The notes: generated by a model not told the origin, from the letters alone. A stretch of DNA of 64,000 nucleotides from Corythoichthys intestinalis (GCF_030265065.1 NC_080413.1:40423001-40487000); one strand, 5' to 3'. Shown: positions 46,802-57,788, numbered from the stretch's first letter. Made by a program: numbers and translations.

Positions 46802-46872
46802 TGCCTTGGCTAGGAATCAGACCCAGGCCTCCCGCATGGCAAGCGAGAATTCTACCACTGAACCACCAATGC
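46802..46872 (-). tRNA. tRNA-Gly-like (GCC), rightmost copy
   Basis: Anticodon GCC. The acceptor has one mismatch (TGCCTTGGC on the + strand). T-loop TCTGATT. Confidence 0.55.
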
Positions 46873-46918
46873 TCACAGTACAGAGTACCATATGAAAAAG
46901 TGAAAATTTCATTAAATG

Positions 46919-47576
46919 GTGCTTTAAAGACACCCCATGATTGCTCATTTGTCACAGTTTGGTCTGTCTTTAAATTCCACACGTGGGCCACATCTTTACT
47001 GTTTATCCTTTCCTAACCTTTTAACGACGGTATCTTAAACTTCTCATAGAATAGCGATTTTGGTATAATTGGAAATGTGGTTTCATGCATATTGTAATTT
47101 TACCCATTTCATTTGCAATCTATTTTTGTTGTCGTCACATACGTGGAGAATGAAAATGGTCTTCGTATTTTTTAATCGTAAGACGTTCTTGACGTGAAAC
47201 CTATTGTGTAAAAGCCCATAAAAAGAATAGTGAAGAGAGTACAGTTTGTGACTTTACAGTAAAAAGAATGTATGTTTTTTCTTGGCACACGTGTGCTCAT
47301 TCCAATACTAGTACTGTATTGCAAAACATCTCTCTCTGGTGGTCAAGTTCTGGCAAGTGAGACAAAGATTGAACCCTGTTATGCTAAACCGCTAACAAGG
47401 CAAGGGAAATTTAACATAAGGTTGTAGTGCCAGGAAGGAGGTGGAGTATTGTGGTCCAAACTGGAGATTTCTTTCTCTTCAGAACAGAACTTGCACAGCA
47501 AACATGAGGCACATGTTAGAGCAAGAGAGGTGTGTACGCCCTAAAAGGGTCCGGGTGGAACTAGCACAACACATTC
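46919..47576. other. Intergenic, right border of the array
   Basis: The first bases resemble the interior of the GAGGTGGGTAG MITEs (GGTGCTTTAAAGACACC, also at 1755). The rest is unrecognised. Confidence 0.45.
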
Positions 47577-47584
47577 CTATAGGT

Positions 47585-48604
47585 CAGGGGTCGGGAACCT
47601 TTTTGGCTGAGAAAGCTATGAATAATACATCTTTTTAAATGTAATTCCCTTACAGCCATACTCAGAAATTAAAATTAAAAATACCTTTGCCTTTCATAGG
47701 CAAAACAGCAACACTTCTTCGTGTATCATGTCAACAACAACTTACTTTGCAGTTTGCAGTAACGCTGAACTGGGATAAATTGTTTACATCCGTTGACTCA
47801 TCCTAAACGAGAGAGAAAAACAGTCCCACATTTACAGTATGTCCTTCACTTGCGTTGCCTCAATGTGATTTGACATGATGGTCCAATCATGAACAGACAG
47901 GAACATGTCTTTTATCTGATGTATTATTTTGTCTTTATCCAAAAAACGTCAAATAGTTAATGGGCAAAATACAACATCAATGTTTTGGCACAGTCCCCAT
48001 CTGTGAATGGTTTTCTGTGTCAAACAATTGCTAAAGCACCAGGAAAGCTAGCCAAAGTCCAGTAACCTTGTTGAGTTCAAACACGGAGTTGCTGCTGACT
48101 GCCTTGCACAGTAGCTCTTGACATGCTTTCTTCTGCAGTCCCCCACAGGAAATTTCGATCCAACTGTAGCATGGCATGTGTCGAAATGCTGCTAATTGAC
48201 CGTTTCATAGATGCAATTTTATCATTGCATATGAGAAACATTGCCGAACCCGCGCCCTCCACGTAGGCAATTTCCTCTGTCCATTACTGATTATGTGGGT
48301 TGTTTATATAAACCCTTGATTTGCCACATCTGCTGCTATTTGCGACAGCAAACAGTGTCTGCCACACCTGCGTTGCCTATGCAATTGATAGATACATAAA
48401 TAAATCAGTATGTACTGTATGCTTGCCACTTTCCCACTTAAATTACTACAAACCGACTTTCTAGTAGCCGGTGAGTCGCCAGTTCGCATATGCGCAATGG
48501 AGTCTAATGAAACTTTTCTCTATCATTAAAGATTTGTCTGTGAGCCAGATGCAGCCATCAAAAGAGCCATATCTGGCTCGCGAGCCATAGGTTCCTGACC
48601 CCTG
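47585..48604. mobile_element. hAT-type element (CAGGGGTCGGGAACC)
   Basis: The ends CAGGGGTCGGGAACCTTTTT and ATAGGTTCCTGACCCCTG are inverted. The flanks CTATAGGT (47577-47584) and CTCTAGGT (48605-48612) match at 7 of 8. It is non-coding, 1,020 bp. Confidence 0.82.
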
Positions 48605-48835
48605 CTCTAGGTAAATTATGTATAAAGCAAAACCACAAGGTAATTCCAAGTGCTATACATTACGTGAAACTCATAAACACCAATAAAATGATACATAAAA
48701 ATCATCAAGACGATTAAAAACAATTGAAACAGGAATAAAACCAGGAAAATGAATAGCACAAAAACAGCACTAAGTTATGCTTGCGGTGTGAAGAGTGACC
48801 ACTAAGCGGCAGTACTTCAGGTTTTCAGTCGTTCT

Positions 48836-48897
48836 CGATGATCTTGACGCGGAAGTAGAAGACGAGTAGAAGAAGATTCGCCCGGGAAGTTTGACAA
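48836..48897 (+). promoter_or_regulatory. Likely promoter and 5' UTR exon of NCAPH2
   Basis: Contains an ETS-type site GCGGAAGT (48849-48856) and ends at a strong donor (GACAA|GTACGT, 48897/48898). The NCAPH2 start exon has its own acceptor at 52169, 37 bp before the ATG, so an upstream non-coding exon is required. This is the best candidate I see. The link is inference. Confidence 0.45.
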
Positions 48898-50762
48898 GTA
48901 CGTATTATTTTCCGCCCAACACTTGTTTTTATTTTTGCTACGTTAAATAAGTTGTATTTCCCTAACTTTTGTTGAGTTTTGGGGATGTGCGTCTGATTTG
49001 TTTACAATGTATTTTCTCGATCGATGCAATCCAGTCGTTTGCGTCGTCGACTGGCGTTGTACTGCCAAAATGTTCTGTACTAACCGTGGAGTCTAACCGT
49101 TCCTAACTGTAAACATACCATATTACACTCAGAACTATCAACCACGGCCCAAGGTTTCCCGTAAAAAACCTCACTAATTACTTCATCACTTAAACAAAAG
49201 CCTTGAAAAACTTGAAGTGTGTGTGTGTGTGTGTGTGTGTCTGTGTGTGTAATACACGTTTGCTTGACTTAGTTTTACCGTTAATCATTTTAAAAATTGA
49301 AGTAATATTACAATGTCAACTGTGATTGCAACGCACAGTGTTATAAGTATTGGAAAATAAAGTTTAATTAGATTTAATATGTAGCAACAAAAAAATAATA
49401 TGATTTATGTAGGATTTACTACTAGACACATTGTCTTTATGTACTGCTGTTTTAAAGTAGCTTTTTAGATCGTACAATCCACTCGCTGGATCCTTTACGC
49501 ATAAAGTTCTCTGTCGCAGTGACGAAAATCCGTCACTAGGGGGTGCTGCTGGTAGGTAATGCTGGGGAAAGGGGCACTATGATTGATTGTACAAACATTC
49601 TGAGTGTTATTTATTTATTTATTTTTAATTCGGTGTTGTCATTCTTTTTGTGCTGTTAGAGCCCGGTTTTAGCTTCTAATTCTCCATTAATTTGTCTCTT
49701 TTATTATAAACCAACAACTGAAAAGGTTAAATAGGGATGTCTTGATTGCATATTGAGAATCTGTTGATACCACCGCCACATCTGAACCCGATTTATTACA
49801 TTTTTATTATTATTATTCCGATTTGTATTCCTAATTTATGTGTTTTGCGATGTGTAATTGTTATTTGTAATTGCAACAGCAGTTTTTATGAAGGATTTAG
49901 CATAGGTTTTCGGGCTGAGGAACGATTTAATCGAATTATAATTTATTTTTATTGGAAAATCCCGCTCGGCATTCGACCATTTAGATTTACAAACCAAAAT
50001 CCTGGAACGAATTCAATTCGTATGTAGAGGTACCAATGTATGTTTTTTTATTTCTTTTGGCAATGTCATTTTATTTCTGAATAAATTTAGTCACTTTTTA
50101 GCCCTTAAAAAAACAACAACAAAAGACTTTCACCGAAAAGTCCGATCCAAACTATTGTAATGCCCCGGATATGGGGAAGAAAGAGAGAAGTCTGTATTGG
50201 CTTACCCACTTTATTGTGGTAACAATAATAAAGAAAAACAATAACCAAATAACAGTGGGCCGCCACGACATGCGACTGCTATCTCTTGCTATCTCGCTCG
50301 TTCTCCCATTCTTCCTACTCATTCCCCCTGCATCACAGCTCCCCAGTCCGATCGTCTCTTAAGGGGGCCTCGCAAAGTTACGAACATTACAATACACAAT
50401 GAATAGGTTTTCGCTGAACTCCTCACACTCGGCTACCGCTAGTTTGAAACGGCCTTAAAAAAAAATAAAATGTTAAAATAAATAAATAAAATACATCTCA
50501 TTTGCCAGGCATGTTGACTTTTATTTAGGTGTGACGGTGCGCCACAATCTATTGAATGTTGGGGAATCCCTGTGATCTCCTGCGAGGTGAAGCTATTCGA
50601 TTGAAAGAATCTAGGCTGTACATGCAGTTTGCCCACGACTACTTCATTGTTTTTTTAAATAGACTGGAGCTAGCTTATGGCTTATTGTATACTGTATATT
50701 CTTATTGGGCTACCCATTTTCATTGATGCACAAAAAATGGCGGTGTTTCGAAAATTCCAAAG
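48898..50762. other. Probable NCAPH2 5' intron
   Basis: Contains a (GT)n run at 49218-49250. No coding exon is recognised. A 237-bp block with short inverted ends TGTAATG/CATTACA lies at 50155-50391. Confidence 0.45.
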
Positions 50763-51568
50763 CAGAGGTGGGTAGAGAAGCCAAAAATTTTACTCAAGTA
50801 AAAGTAGCATTACTTCAAAATAATATTAATCAAGTAAAAGTAGTCATACAAAAAATGTTCTCAAGTACAAGTAAAAAAGTATTAGTTGAAAAGACTACTC
50901 AAGTAATGAGTAACATTGTGAGTAACTGAGTAACTGCATAAGATGTTTATTTTTTTTTTTTTTATAACAATGATTTATTTTTGTTCTCATCACACTTATC
51001 TATATGAACTGTTATCATTTTACTGTTCTATAACATATTACAGAATCACATTAAGCCAAAGAAATACATAGAAAAAAAACATTGAATTCCGGCGAGAGAA
51101 AAAAATCTACAGCAATTAAGCATTATTCGTTCAAAGGGCCATGAGTGCTCTTTAGTGGAGAAGACATATTTCTTATTATGAAACTAAAAGGATCATATCT
51201 CTGGTTTTCTGTGGTCAATCAGTGCCAAATAAAAATTGGGAGATTAAAATATGTGCTTTCGCATCATGCTGCGCTTGATGTCAAATACTTAATATTTGGT
51301 ATAGGGGAGTCATGTGATTATTTTTGCGACTGGTTGAGTCACTTGGCGTTTCTGGGGAAAAAAAGAAGTAAAATCATTATATAGAATAAAGAGGAAAAAT
51401 GTAACGACCAGTGAAGCCCAAATTAGCGGACTAAGAGAAGCGTTTCTTCTTCACAAATCTACTCAAGTAAAAGTATGGCTTATTAAAACGACTCTTGGAA
51501 GTAAATTTTTCTCAATGAGTTATTCAAGTAAACATAACTGAGTAAATGTAACGCGTTACCCACCTTTG
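50763..51568. mobile_element. hAT-type MITE (GAGGTGGGTAG family), copy 4
   Basis: Starts CAGAGGTGGGTAGAG and ends GTTACCCACCTTTG, with the same interior as the other copies. A target duplication is not evident. Confidence 0.75.
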
Positions 51569-52169
51569 GTCGGGAGTCATGAAGGAAGATTCTGATTTAC
51601 CTCAATATTTCGGGAAACAGAGCGAACATGATGTAACTTCTAAGTTTGAGGCCGAGGGCGAGCATTCGAGTGATGCAATTGGTCTGCAACAGCACTTTTA
51701 TATATTTGTCGTATCACTGTATATATTATTGAAGTATTTTTACAGAAACACGTACACATTCACACTAAAAACGTCATTATAAACGTCCAATGAATTAAAA
51801 CGGGTTGATTTACCTGAACAAAATGAAGCATCTTGAATACCACCTCCACAATAGTGTCTCCCCACCAATGTTTAGTCTTGGCAGTTAAAACTTTAATGTT
51901 TACATTCTTCAGCAAGGGACACAAAAATGAATACACTCGCACGTAAAGCATAATGTCATGGACCAAGATTCTAGTTTTTTATTTAAATTCCGTATTTTCC
52001 TGAGTGATTTTTTTTTTTTTTTTTTAAAGCCGCATGCCGTATTCGTTCAAAAGATTGAAACTCCTGAACAATACACAGGCAAACCGAACAAGCTGATATG
52101 TAAGAAGTAATGTACTGAATAATGGATTTACTATACGATCCTGATGGCATCCTTTTTTGTGGTGGTTAG
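51569..52169. other. NCAPH2 5' intron, end
   Basis: No exon is recognised. It ends in a pyrimidine-rich acceptor (CCTTTTTTGTGGTGGTTAG). Confidence 0.45.
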
Positions 52170-52314
52170 CGTCAGCCGGCGGGTGGTGCAGTTGCGTCCG
52201 GCCGTCATGGAGTCCACAGAGAGCAGATTCGCTCACCTGCTGAAGCCCATCAGGGAGCTGACCAAGAACTGGGATATGGACGTGGCGGCCGAGCTCAACG
52301 ATTACCTGGAAGAG
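52170..52314 (+). CDS. ncaph2: NCAPH2 start exon (ATG at 52207)
   Basis: 37 bp of 5' UTR then 36 codons ending NDYLEE. Donor GTGCGA. The in-frame upstream ATG at 52144 lies in the intron and is not used in this model. Confidence 0.92.
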
Positions 52315-55300
52315 GTGCGACAAGCAAAAGCGCTAATGATGTGGCCGTGCCCTAATCGCTGTTTGTCGTGTGCCATAGCTGGACGAGATGTGCATCACGT
52401 TCGACGAAGGAAAAACCCGACTGAACTTTGCGGAGGCGGCGCTGCTCATTCAGGGCTCCACCAGCATCTACAGCAAGAAGGTGGGCGTGTGACTTTTCCG
52501 TTCTCAGTTGTCCCTCTGATGTTCCAGGCCTCACCAGTGTTGATGGTTGCAGGTGGAGCTTCTGCACAATCTGGTCTACCAAACGCTGGACTACATCAGA
52601 GACAGGAATAACAAGTGAGGAACCCATTCAATCCAACTTGAGACAAACCAGTGTTGTTTTTGGCGACCCTTTTTCATTTTCATCTTAGTCTTTTGGACCA
52701 GATGCTTTTTAGTCTTTGTCATTTTATAGTCAATTCAAAATGTGTTAGTCTTTGTGTAATTTTAATCGACAAATACTCATTGTTTTCGTCTGTAAAAATT
52801 TAAAGATTTTAGTCCAGAAATACTTTTTTTTTTTTTTTTAAATATAGGATTCCAACAATTTTGGCACATATTGTAACGTCTACTAGGCATTGTTGTTTTT
52901 GTCAAAGATGACATTAACAAAAATGATTTAATGACAACACTAAGCCTGTCGCAGCATGCAAGAAGTCAGTTTATTGCACGTCAAGTAAAAATTAGATCGG
53001 TAATTTTCCCGGCTGCCATTTATCGTCGTGTGCAAACTGTGCATACATTTGTGCATGTGTGTGTGCTGCGTGTACTCGGCACATGTGCGTGTTGGCTGCA
53101 TACAGTGAGGAAAATACTGTAACTATTTGAACACCCTATGATTTTGAAGTTCTTCCACTCGGAAATGATGGGTGGGATTTTCATGGTAGGTGCTTGTCCA
53201 CTGTGAGAGACAATCTTAAAAAAAACATCCAGCAATCACAGTATTGATTGTTTAACAATTTGTTTGTATTATACTGCTGCAAATAAGTATTTAAACTTCA
53301 GAGAAAATCGATGTCAATATTTGGTACAGTAGTCTCTGTTTGCAATTGCAAAGGTCAAACGTTTTCTGCACTTTTCACCAGGTTTGCACAGACTGCAGCA
53401 GGCTTTTTGTACCATCGCTCCACACAGATCTTCTCTAGATCAATCAGGTTTCTGGACTGTTACTGAGAAACATGGAGTTTGAGCTCATAGCCGTTAGGTT
53501 TTTGCAGGGTTTTCAGCGGGGTCTTTAAAAGTCTTAAATTCAACAATATGAATTTAAGGCAGTAAAATGTATAACATTGTCCTAAAATGTCATTAGAAAA
53601 ATAAATACAATTTTGAAAGGTCTTAAAAATCTAGTATTGACAGTACTTTACTACTTCACTATTACTATTACAACTACTAATACAGTGCTATTAAAAAGTA
53701 TCCGAACCTTTTGGAATTTCTCACATTTTGACATAAAATCACCATCAAATGTAATCTGATCTTTGTCAAAATCACACAGATGAACAAAACAGTGTCTGCT
53801 TGAACTAAAACCACCCAAACATTTATAGGTTTCCATATTTTAATGAGGATAGCATGCGAACATTGACAGAAGAGGGAAAATTAAGTAACTGACCCCTCTG
53901 CCTAACGAGACTTATAGAGCAATTGAAACCAATTTTTTCCTAACATTTTAAGTCAGGTGTGTGCCCAATCACTGATGAGTGGTTTAAAGCTGCCCTGCCC
54001 GCTATAAAACACACACCTGGTAAGAAATGTCTTGATGAGAAGCATTGTCTGATGTGCATCATGGCTTGTTCAAAAGAACTGTCTGAAGACGTGCGTTCAA
54101 GGATTTTTGATTTGTATCAAGCTGGGGGGGGGGGACATCTCTAAAAGTCTGAATGTTCATTAATCGACAGTCAGAGAAGTTGTCTACAAATGGAGAGAGT
54201 TTAGCACTGTTACTTCTCTCCCAAGGAATGGCCGTCCACTAAAGATGAGGCCAAGAGTTCAGGGCAGAATACTCAGAGAGGTAAAAAAAGAACTCTAGAG
54301 TGTCTAAAGACATACAAAAAATCACTGGCACAGTCCAGTATGTATGTGCACACATCAAGTATATGTAAAACTATGGCCATGAATGGCTTTCATGGCTGGA
54401 ATCCACGGAGGAACCCACTGCTGTCTAAAAAAACATTTTTGCTCATTTAACGTTTGCAAAAAGGCACTTAAACACTCCACAGAAGTTTTGGCAAAATATT
54501 TTGTGGACTGATGAAACCAAAGTTGAATTGTTTGGGAGTAATACACAATGTCATGTGTGTGTGTGTGGGGGGGGGGGGGGGGGGGGGGGGATGGAACAGC
54601 TCACCAACATCAACACTTCACCCCACCGTGAAGCATGGTTGTGGGAGCATTATGATTCGCGGCTGTTTTGCTCCCCCAGGGCCTGGACAACTTGCAATCA
54701 TTAATAGAAAAATAAATTCAAAAGTTTTGCAGGAAAACATGAGGCTGTCTGTCAAACAGTTAAATCTAAAAAGAGGATGGATGCTGCAACAAGACAATGA
54801 TCCAAAACACAGAAGTAAATCAACTTCAGAATGGTTTCCGAAGAACAAAATACCCGTTTTGGAGTGGCCAAGTCAAGGTCTAGACTTGAACCCTATTGAG
54901 ATGCTGTGGCATGACCTAGAGACAGCGATTCATGCCAGGAATCTGACTGAAGTACAGCAGTTTTGTAGAGAAGAATAGGCCAAGATGAGTCCAAACGATG
55001 TGTAGACTGATCTGCAGCTACAGAAGCTTCTGGTTGAAGTTATTGCTGCCAAAGGGGAGGCCCCACAAAATAATAAATGTATTGGTTCACTTACTCCCCC
55101 CCCCCTTCTGTCATTGTTTGCATACTATCCTCATTAAAATATGAAGACCTATAAACGGGTGGTTTTAGTTAAACCAGACATTGTATTTTCATCTGTGTGA
55201 TTTTTACAAAGTTCAGATCACATTTGATGGTGATTTTATGGAGAAATATGGGAAATTCCAAAAGGTTCAGATACTTTTTCATACCACTGTAGTACTTCGT

Positions 55301-56268
55301 GCTCATTTGTGCCACAGTGTGAAAGAGCTGGGAATAAATTCATATTCTTTGCAAGTAATTCTGGGCCTCCAATTTTCCCTCAAAACCTTTTTACGTTTTT
55401 TTGCCAGTATTGATGTAAAATGGGTCTTAAATTTTGTACTGTATATTATAGTCTAAAAAAAAATCTTTAAAATTCTTAAATTTGGATTGTTGAACACTGC
55501 AGAGACCCTGTTTTGTCTTCCAAGAAACATTTTTAGTTCGTGATCGTCTCGTCATGAAAAAATATTATGGTCATCGTTGACGAAAGCCACGCTTAAGATT
55601 TCCTCTGACCTTTTCCTCCGGACAGACGAAACAAAGAAGCAGCGGCCGGCGACGGCAGCCAAGTACGAGAGACGGCGCACCGGGATGACGACGATAACGA
55701 CGACAACTCTGTAAGTGACGGGAAGCGCGCCGGGTTACCATCGACCGCTGGACTTTGCATCTTACTCGTTGTTGCAGTTCTACGATGTGGACGTCAAAAC
55801 GGCGGATTGCGTGGACAGAAATGAAGACGATGTGGTCAGATCTTCCGCAAATGTGTGTTCCGCCTGATTTGTGTCAGTTAAAATTTGTGTTATAGTTTGT
55901 GAAGGTGGTTCCTCTTCCTCCGACATCTCTGATCCCTCCAGAAAGTCACGAAAAGCTCAAGTTTCCGCTCATCAGGTGGCCGTCTCGTGAGCGACAAATG
56001 GCGCAACGTAGCAACCTCTGAGTGTCAACATGTCTTTGTGTGTGTATGTCAGTTCCAAAGGTGAGGTGCCATGCAGCCAAAAGGACTTCCGGATCAACAT
56101 TTTTCTTCCGGGACTTGACAACATGATCATCCTGGCGCCGGTGTCCCAAAGCGATATGCTTCTGCAGACCCCTGGTGAACAAACACGCGTGATTACACAT
56201 ACACATCTTTCGGCGCCCTCACAGGTTCTCCGGTTACGAGCCATCATGTCGTGCGCATCAGACTGCGT
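52170..56268 (+). CDS. ncaph2: NCAPH2 (condensin-2 subunit H2), 5' part
   Basis: NCAPH2 is the kleisin of condensin II. It bridges the SMC2/SMC4 heads and holds the HEAT subunits during chromosome compaction. The protein begins at ATG 52207 ([20 protein letters not shown]). Exons: 52170-52314, 52379-52480, 52553-52614, 55626-55710, 55778-55834, 55896-55975, 56053-56174 and 56225-. Conserved stretches include [39 protein letters not shown] and [15 protein letters not shown]. Together this is about the first 210-220 residues, the N-terminal SMC-binding region and linker; human NCAPH2 has about 600. Introns 1 and 2 are only 64 and 72 bp, while intron 3 (3 kb) holds a hAT MITE and a Tc1. No later exon is recognised, so the rest must lie right of the window or be lost. 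Confidence 0.93.
52379..52480 (+). CDS. ncaph2: NCAPH2 exon ([17 protein letters not shown])
   Basis: Thirty-four codons. Acceptor GCCATAG, donor GTGGGC. Confidence 0.93.
52553..52614 (+). CDS. ncaph2: NCAPH2 exon ([17 protein letters not shown])
   Basis: Twenty codons plus two bases. Acceptor TTGCAG, donor GTGAGG. Confidence 0.93.
54061..55060 (+). pseudogene. Tc1 transposase pseudogene
   Basis: Starts [20 protein letters not shown]. Catalytic landmarks survive in pieces: WTDETK (about 54500), QQDNDPKH (about 54790) and LNPIEML (about 54890). The frame is broken by G-runs at 54124-54133 and 54567-54590 and by other slips, so no transposase can be made. Confidence 0.85.
54555..54590. repeat. 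(GT)n-(G)n run inside the transposase pseudogene
   Basis: A short GT run followed by about 24 G (54567-54590). It arose after the gene lost its function. The G count may be unreliable. Confidence 0.85.
55626..55710 (+). CDS. ncaph2: NCAPH2 exon, acidic linker
   Basis: Completes the split Lys codon, then 28 codons ending in an Asp-rich run ([10 protein letters not shown]). Donor GTAAGT. Confidence 0.9.
55778..55834 (+). CDS. ncaph2: NCAPH2 exon ([17 protein letters not shown])
   Basis: Acceptor GTTGCAG. The donor is either GTGGTC after 55831 or GTCAGA after 55834. Both keep phase 0. Confidence 0.8.
55896..55975 (+). CDS. ncaph2: NCAPH2 exon ([18 protein letters not shown])
   Basis: Acceptor GTTATAG. 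Twenty-six codons plus two bases. Donor GTGGCC. Confidence 0.9.
56053..56174 (+). CDS. ncaph2: NCAPH2 exon ([17 protein letters not shown])
   Basis: Forty full codons between split codons, ending MLLQTPG. Donor GTGAAC. Confidence 0.92.
56225..56268 (+). CDS. ncaph2: NCAPH2 exon, right end unclear
   Basis: Acceptor CTCACAG. It reads [14 protein letters not shown] and meets TAA at 56269. A hAT-like end (TAGGGATGGATCGATACACC) starts a few bases later. Either a donor lies inside (GTCGTG at 56248) or the insertion truncated the exon. Confidence 0.5.
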
Positions 56269-56271
56269 TAA

Positions 56272-57019
56272 CGCTAGGGATGGATCGATACACCTAAACT
56301 TATGATACGATGCACCTCAGTATGTCAGGGTCACGTTACACGACATGATATCAAAAAAATCTTAAATGAAGAAAAAAACTTAATTTCGTTTCAGTTGCAC
56401 ATGCAAGTGCAGTTCAGAAAAAAAGCAACCGCAAAACATAATTGCAATCGTCTGTCATCTCACGTTTTGTGGATTTCGGTCTGTAAAAGAATCTTATCGA
56501 GAGCGAGCGCAATACCCCCATAAAAAAAAAAAGAAAACCATTTAAAGCCAAACACTGTGGGAAAGCTATTATTTCTAAGTATTGCTGCAACTAACTATTA
56601 TTCTTATATAGTAAATTATTAATCAGATAAAATTCACTTTTATCAGTTATGTTCATGATTTGTTTTAGGCATGTTGTGACAAGACAAAACGGTTGACTAT
56701 TTCCTTCAAAAATAATATTTTATTACAGCTTCCTGACTTAACCGTACTGTAGTCTCCCAGTGTACTGTTTAAAACAGTTCTGAATAAAGGTTCTGAGTAT
56801 AAAACAAAAAAAAATTCTCACCACACAAATCACACAATACAATCCAAATCCAACCACAAAGCACACTTTCTTGTATGACAATTTGCAGTTTGAGTTTGTG
56901 TTGAAAGGAGACTCTAAGGTGTTATATGAAATGGTTTATGTTTGTTGTTTCTTTATCAAAAGAAATGAGACAACTTTACGATCCAACAATAACTCAAGTG
57001 CTAATATGCTTCTCTAAAA
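56272..57019. other. hAT-like end and unrecognised sequence
   Basis: Starts TAGGGATGGATCGATACACC at about 56274, like the end of a hAT MITE. The other end is not found. No NCAPH2 exon is seen. Confidence 0.45.
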
Positions 57020-57021
57020 TA

Positions 57022-57786
<765 letters not shown>

Positions 57787-57788
57787 TA

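Larger units (their letters stand above)
22986..46918 (-). repeat. Tandem array of about 111 tRNA-Gly-like units
   Basis: Units of about 210 bp (a 71-nt tRNA-like gene plus a spacer of about 139 bp) run head to tail on the minus strand. The consensus gene folds as tRNA-Gly: acceptor GCATTGG/CCAATGC, A box TGGTTCAGTGG, anticodon stem CTCGC/GCGAG, loop TTGCCAT (anticodon GCC), T stem CTGGG/CCCAG, discriminator A. I count about 99 full-length copies, 9 sharing one 5' truncation, 2 others deleted, and one stub. Non-GCC anticodons by low coordinate: CCC at 23625, 25350, 27463, 28310, 29741, 30810, 31019, 34592, 35221, 36435, 37503, 41231; TCC 22986; ACC 24716; GTC 31439, 33018, 43101; GCT 43310, 46393; GAC 43521. 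Nearly all carry C55 in the T-loop and lack a nearby Pol III terminator. Three mobile elements interrupt the array. Confidence 0.95.
42894..46918 (-). repeat. Array block J: old, diverged right edge
   Basis: Genes or remnants at 42894, 43101, 43310, 43521, 43731, 43916, 44103, 44313, 44523, 44733, 44941 (stub), 45746, 45955, 46393, 46592 and 46802. Copies here differ most, include deletions and off-Gly anticodons, and are broken by an L1-type LINE and a hAT MITE. The last spacer stops at about 46918, joining a hAT-MITE-like GGTGCTTTAAAGACACC. Confidence 0.85.
53683..55289 (+). mobile_element. Tc1-like transposon, decayed
   Basis: The ends CAGTGCTATTAAAAAGTATC and GATACTTTTTCATACCACTG are inverted, with TA on both sides (53681-53682, 55290-55291). 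Subterminal repeats match for roughly 140 bp. It differs in sequence from the intact Tc1 at 10904. Confidence 0.88.
52649..55592. mobile_element. hAT-type MITE (CAGTGTTGTTTT family), copy 2
   Basis: The left end CAGTGTTGTTTTTGGCGACC is clear. The right end is worn (TCGTTGACGAAAGCCACGC). It was later enlarged by the Tc1 at 53683 and other sequence. It lies in NCAPH2 intron 3. Confidence 0.6.

Noticed and set aside
22986-46918. CRISPR-like appearance of short direct repeats with spacers
   Set aside because: The repeat core is a 71-nt tRNA-Gly cloverleaf. The spacers are homologous to each other, and the genes around are eukaryotic.
22883-46991. Dozens of similar 61-98 codon open frames on both strands across the array
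   Set aside because: They are translations of the tRNA-like gene plus spacer. They repeat with the array period and match no protein family.
50155-50391. Possible second solo LTR (ends TGTAATG and CATTACA)
   Set aside because: The flanking 5-mers (ACTAT, ATACA) do not match, so there is no target duplication to support it.
51579-51782. 67-codon frame starting MKEDSDLPQYFGKQSEHD
   Set aside because: It could be a transposon remnant, but no family motif is clear and it sits in an intron. Not enough to call.
52144-52206. Upstream in-frame ATG for NCAPH2 at 52144
   Set aside because: The segment [13 protein letters not shown] lies before a good acceptor at 52169 and has no counterpart in NCAPH2 proteins.
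56030-56305. Single long open frame through two NCAPH2 exons
   Set aside because: It reads through the intron at 56175-56224. The exon ends with GT-AG signals and protein similarity support splicing instead.
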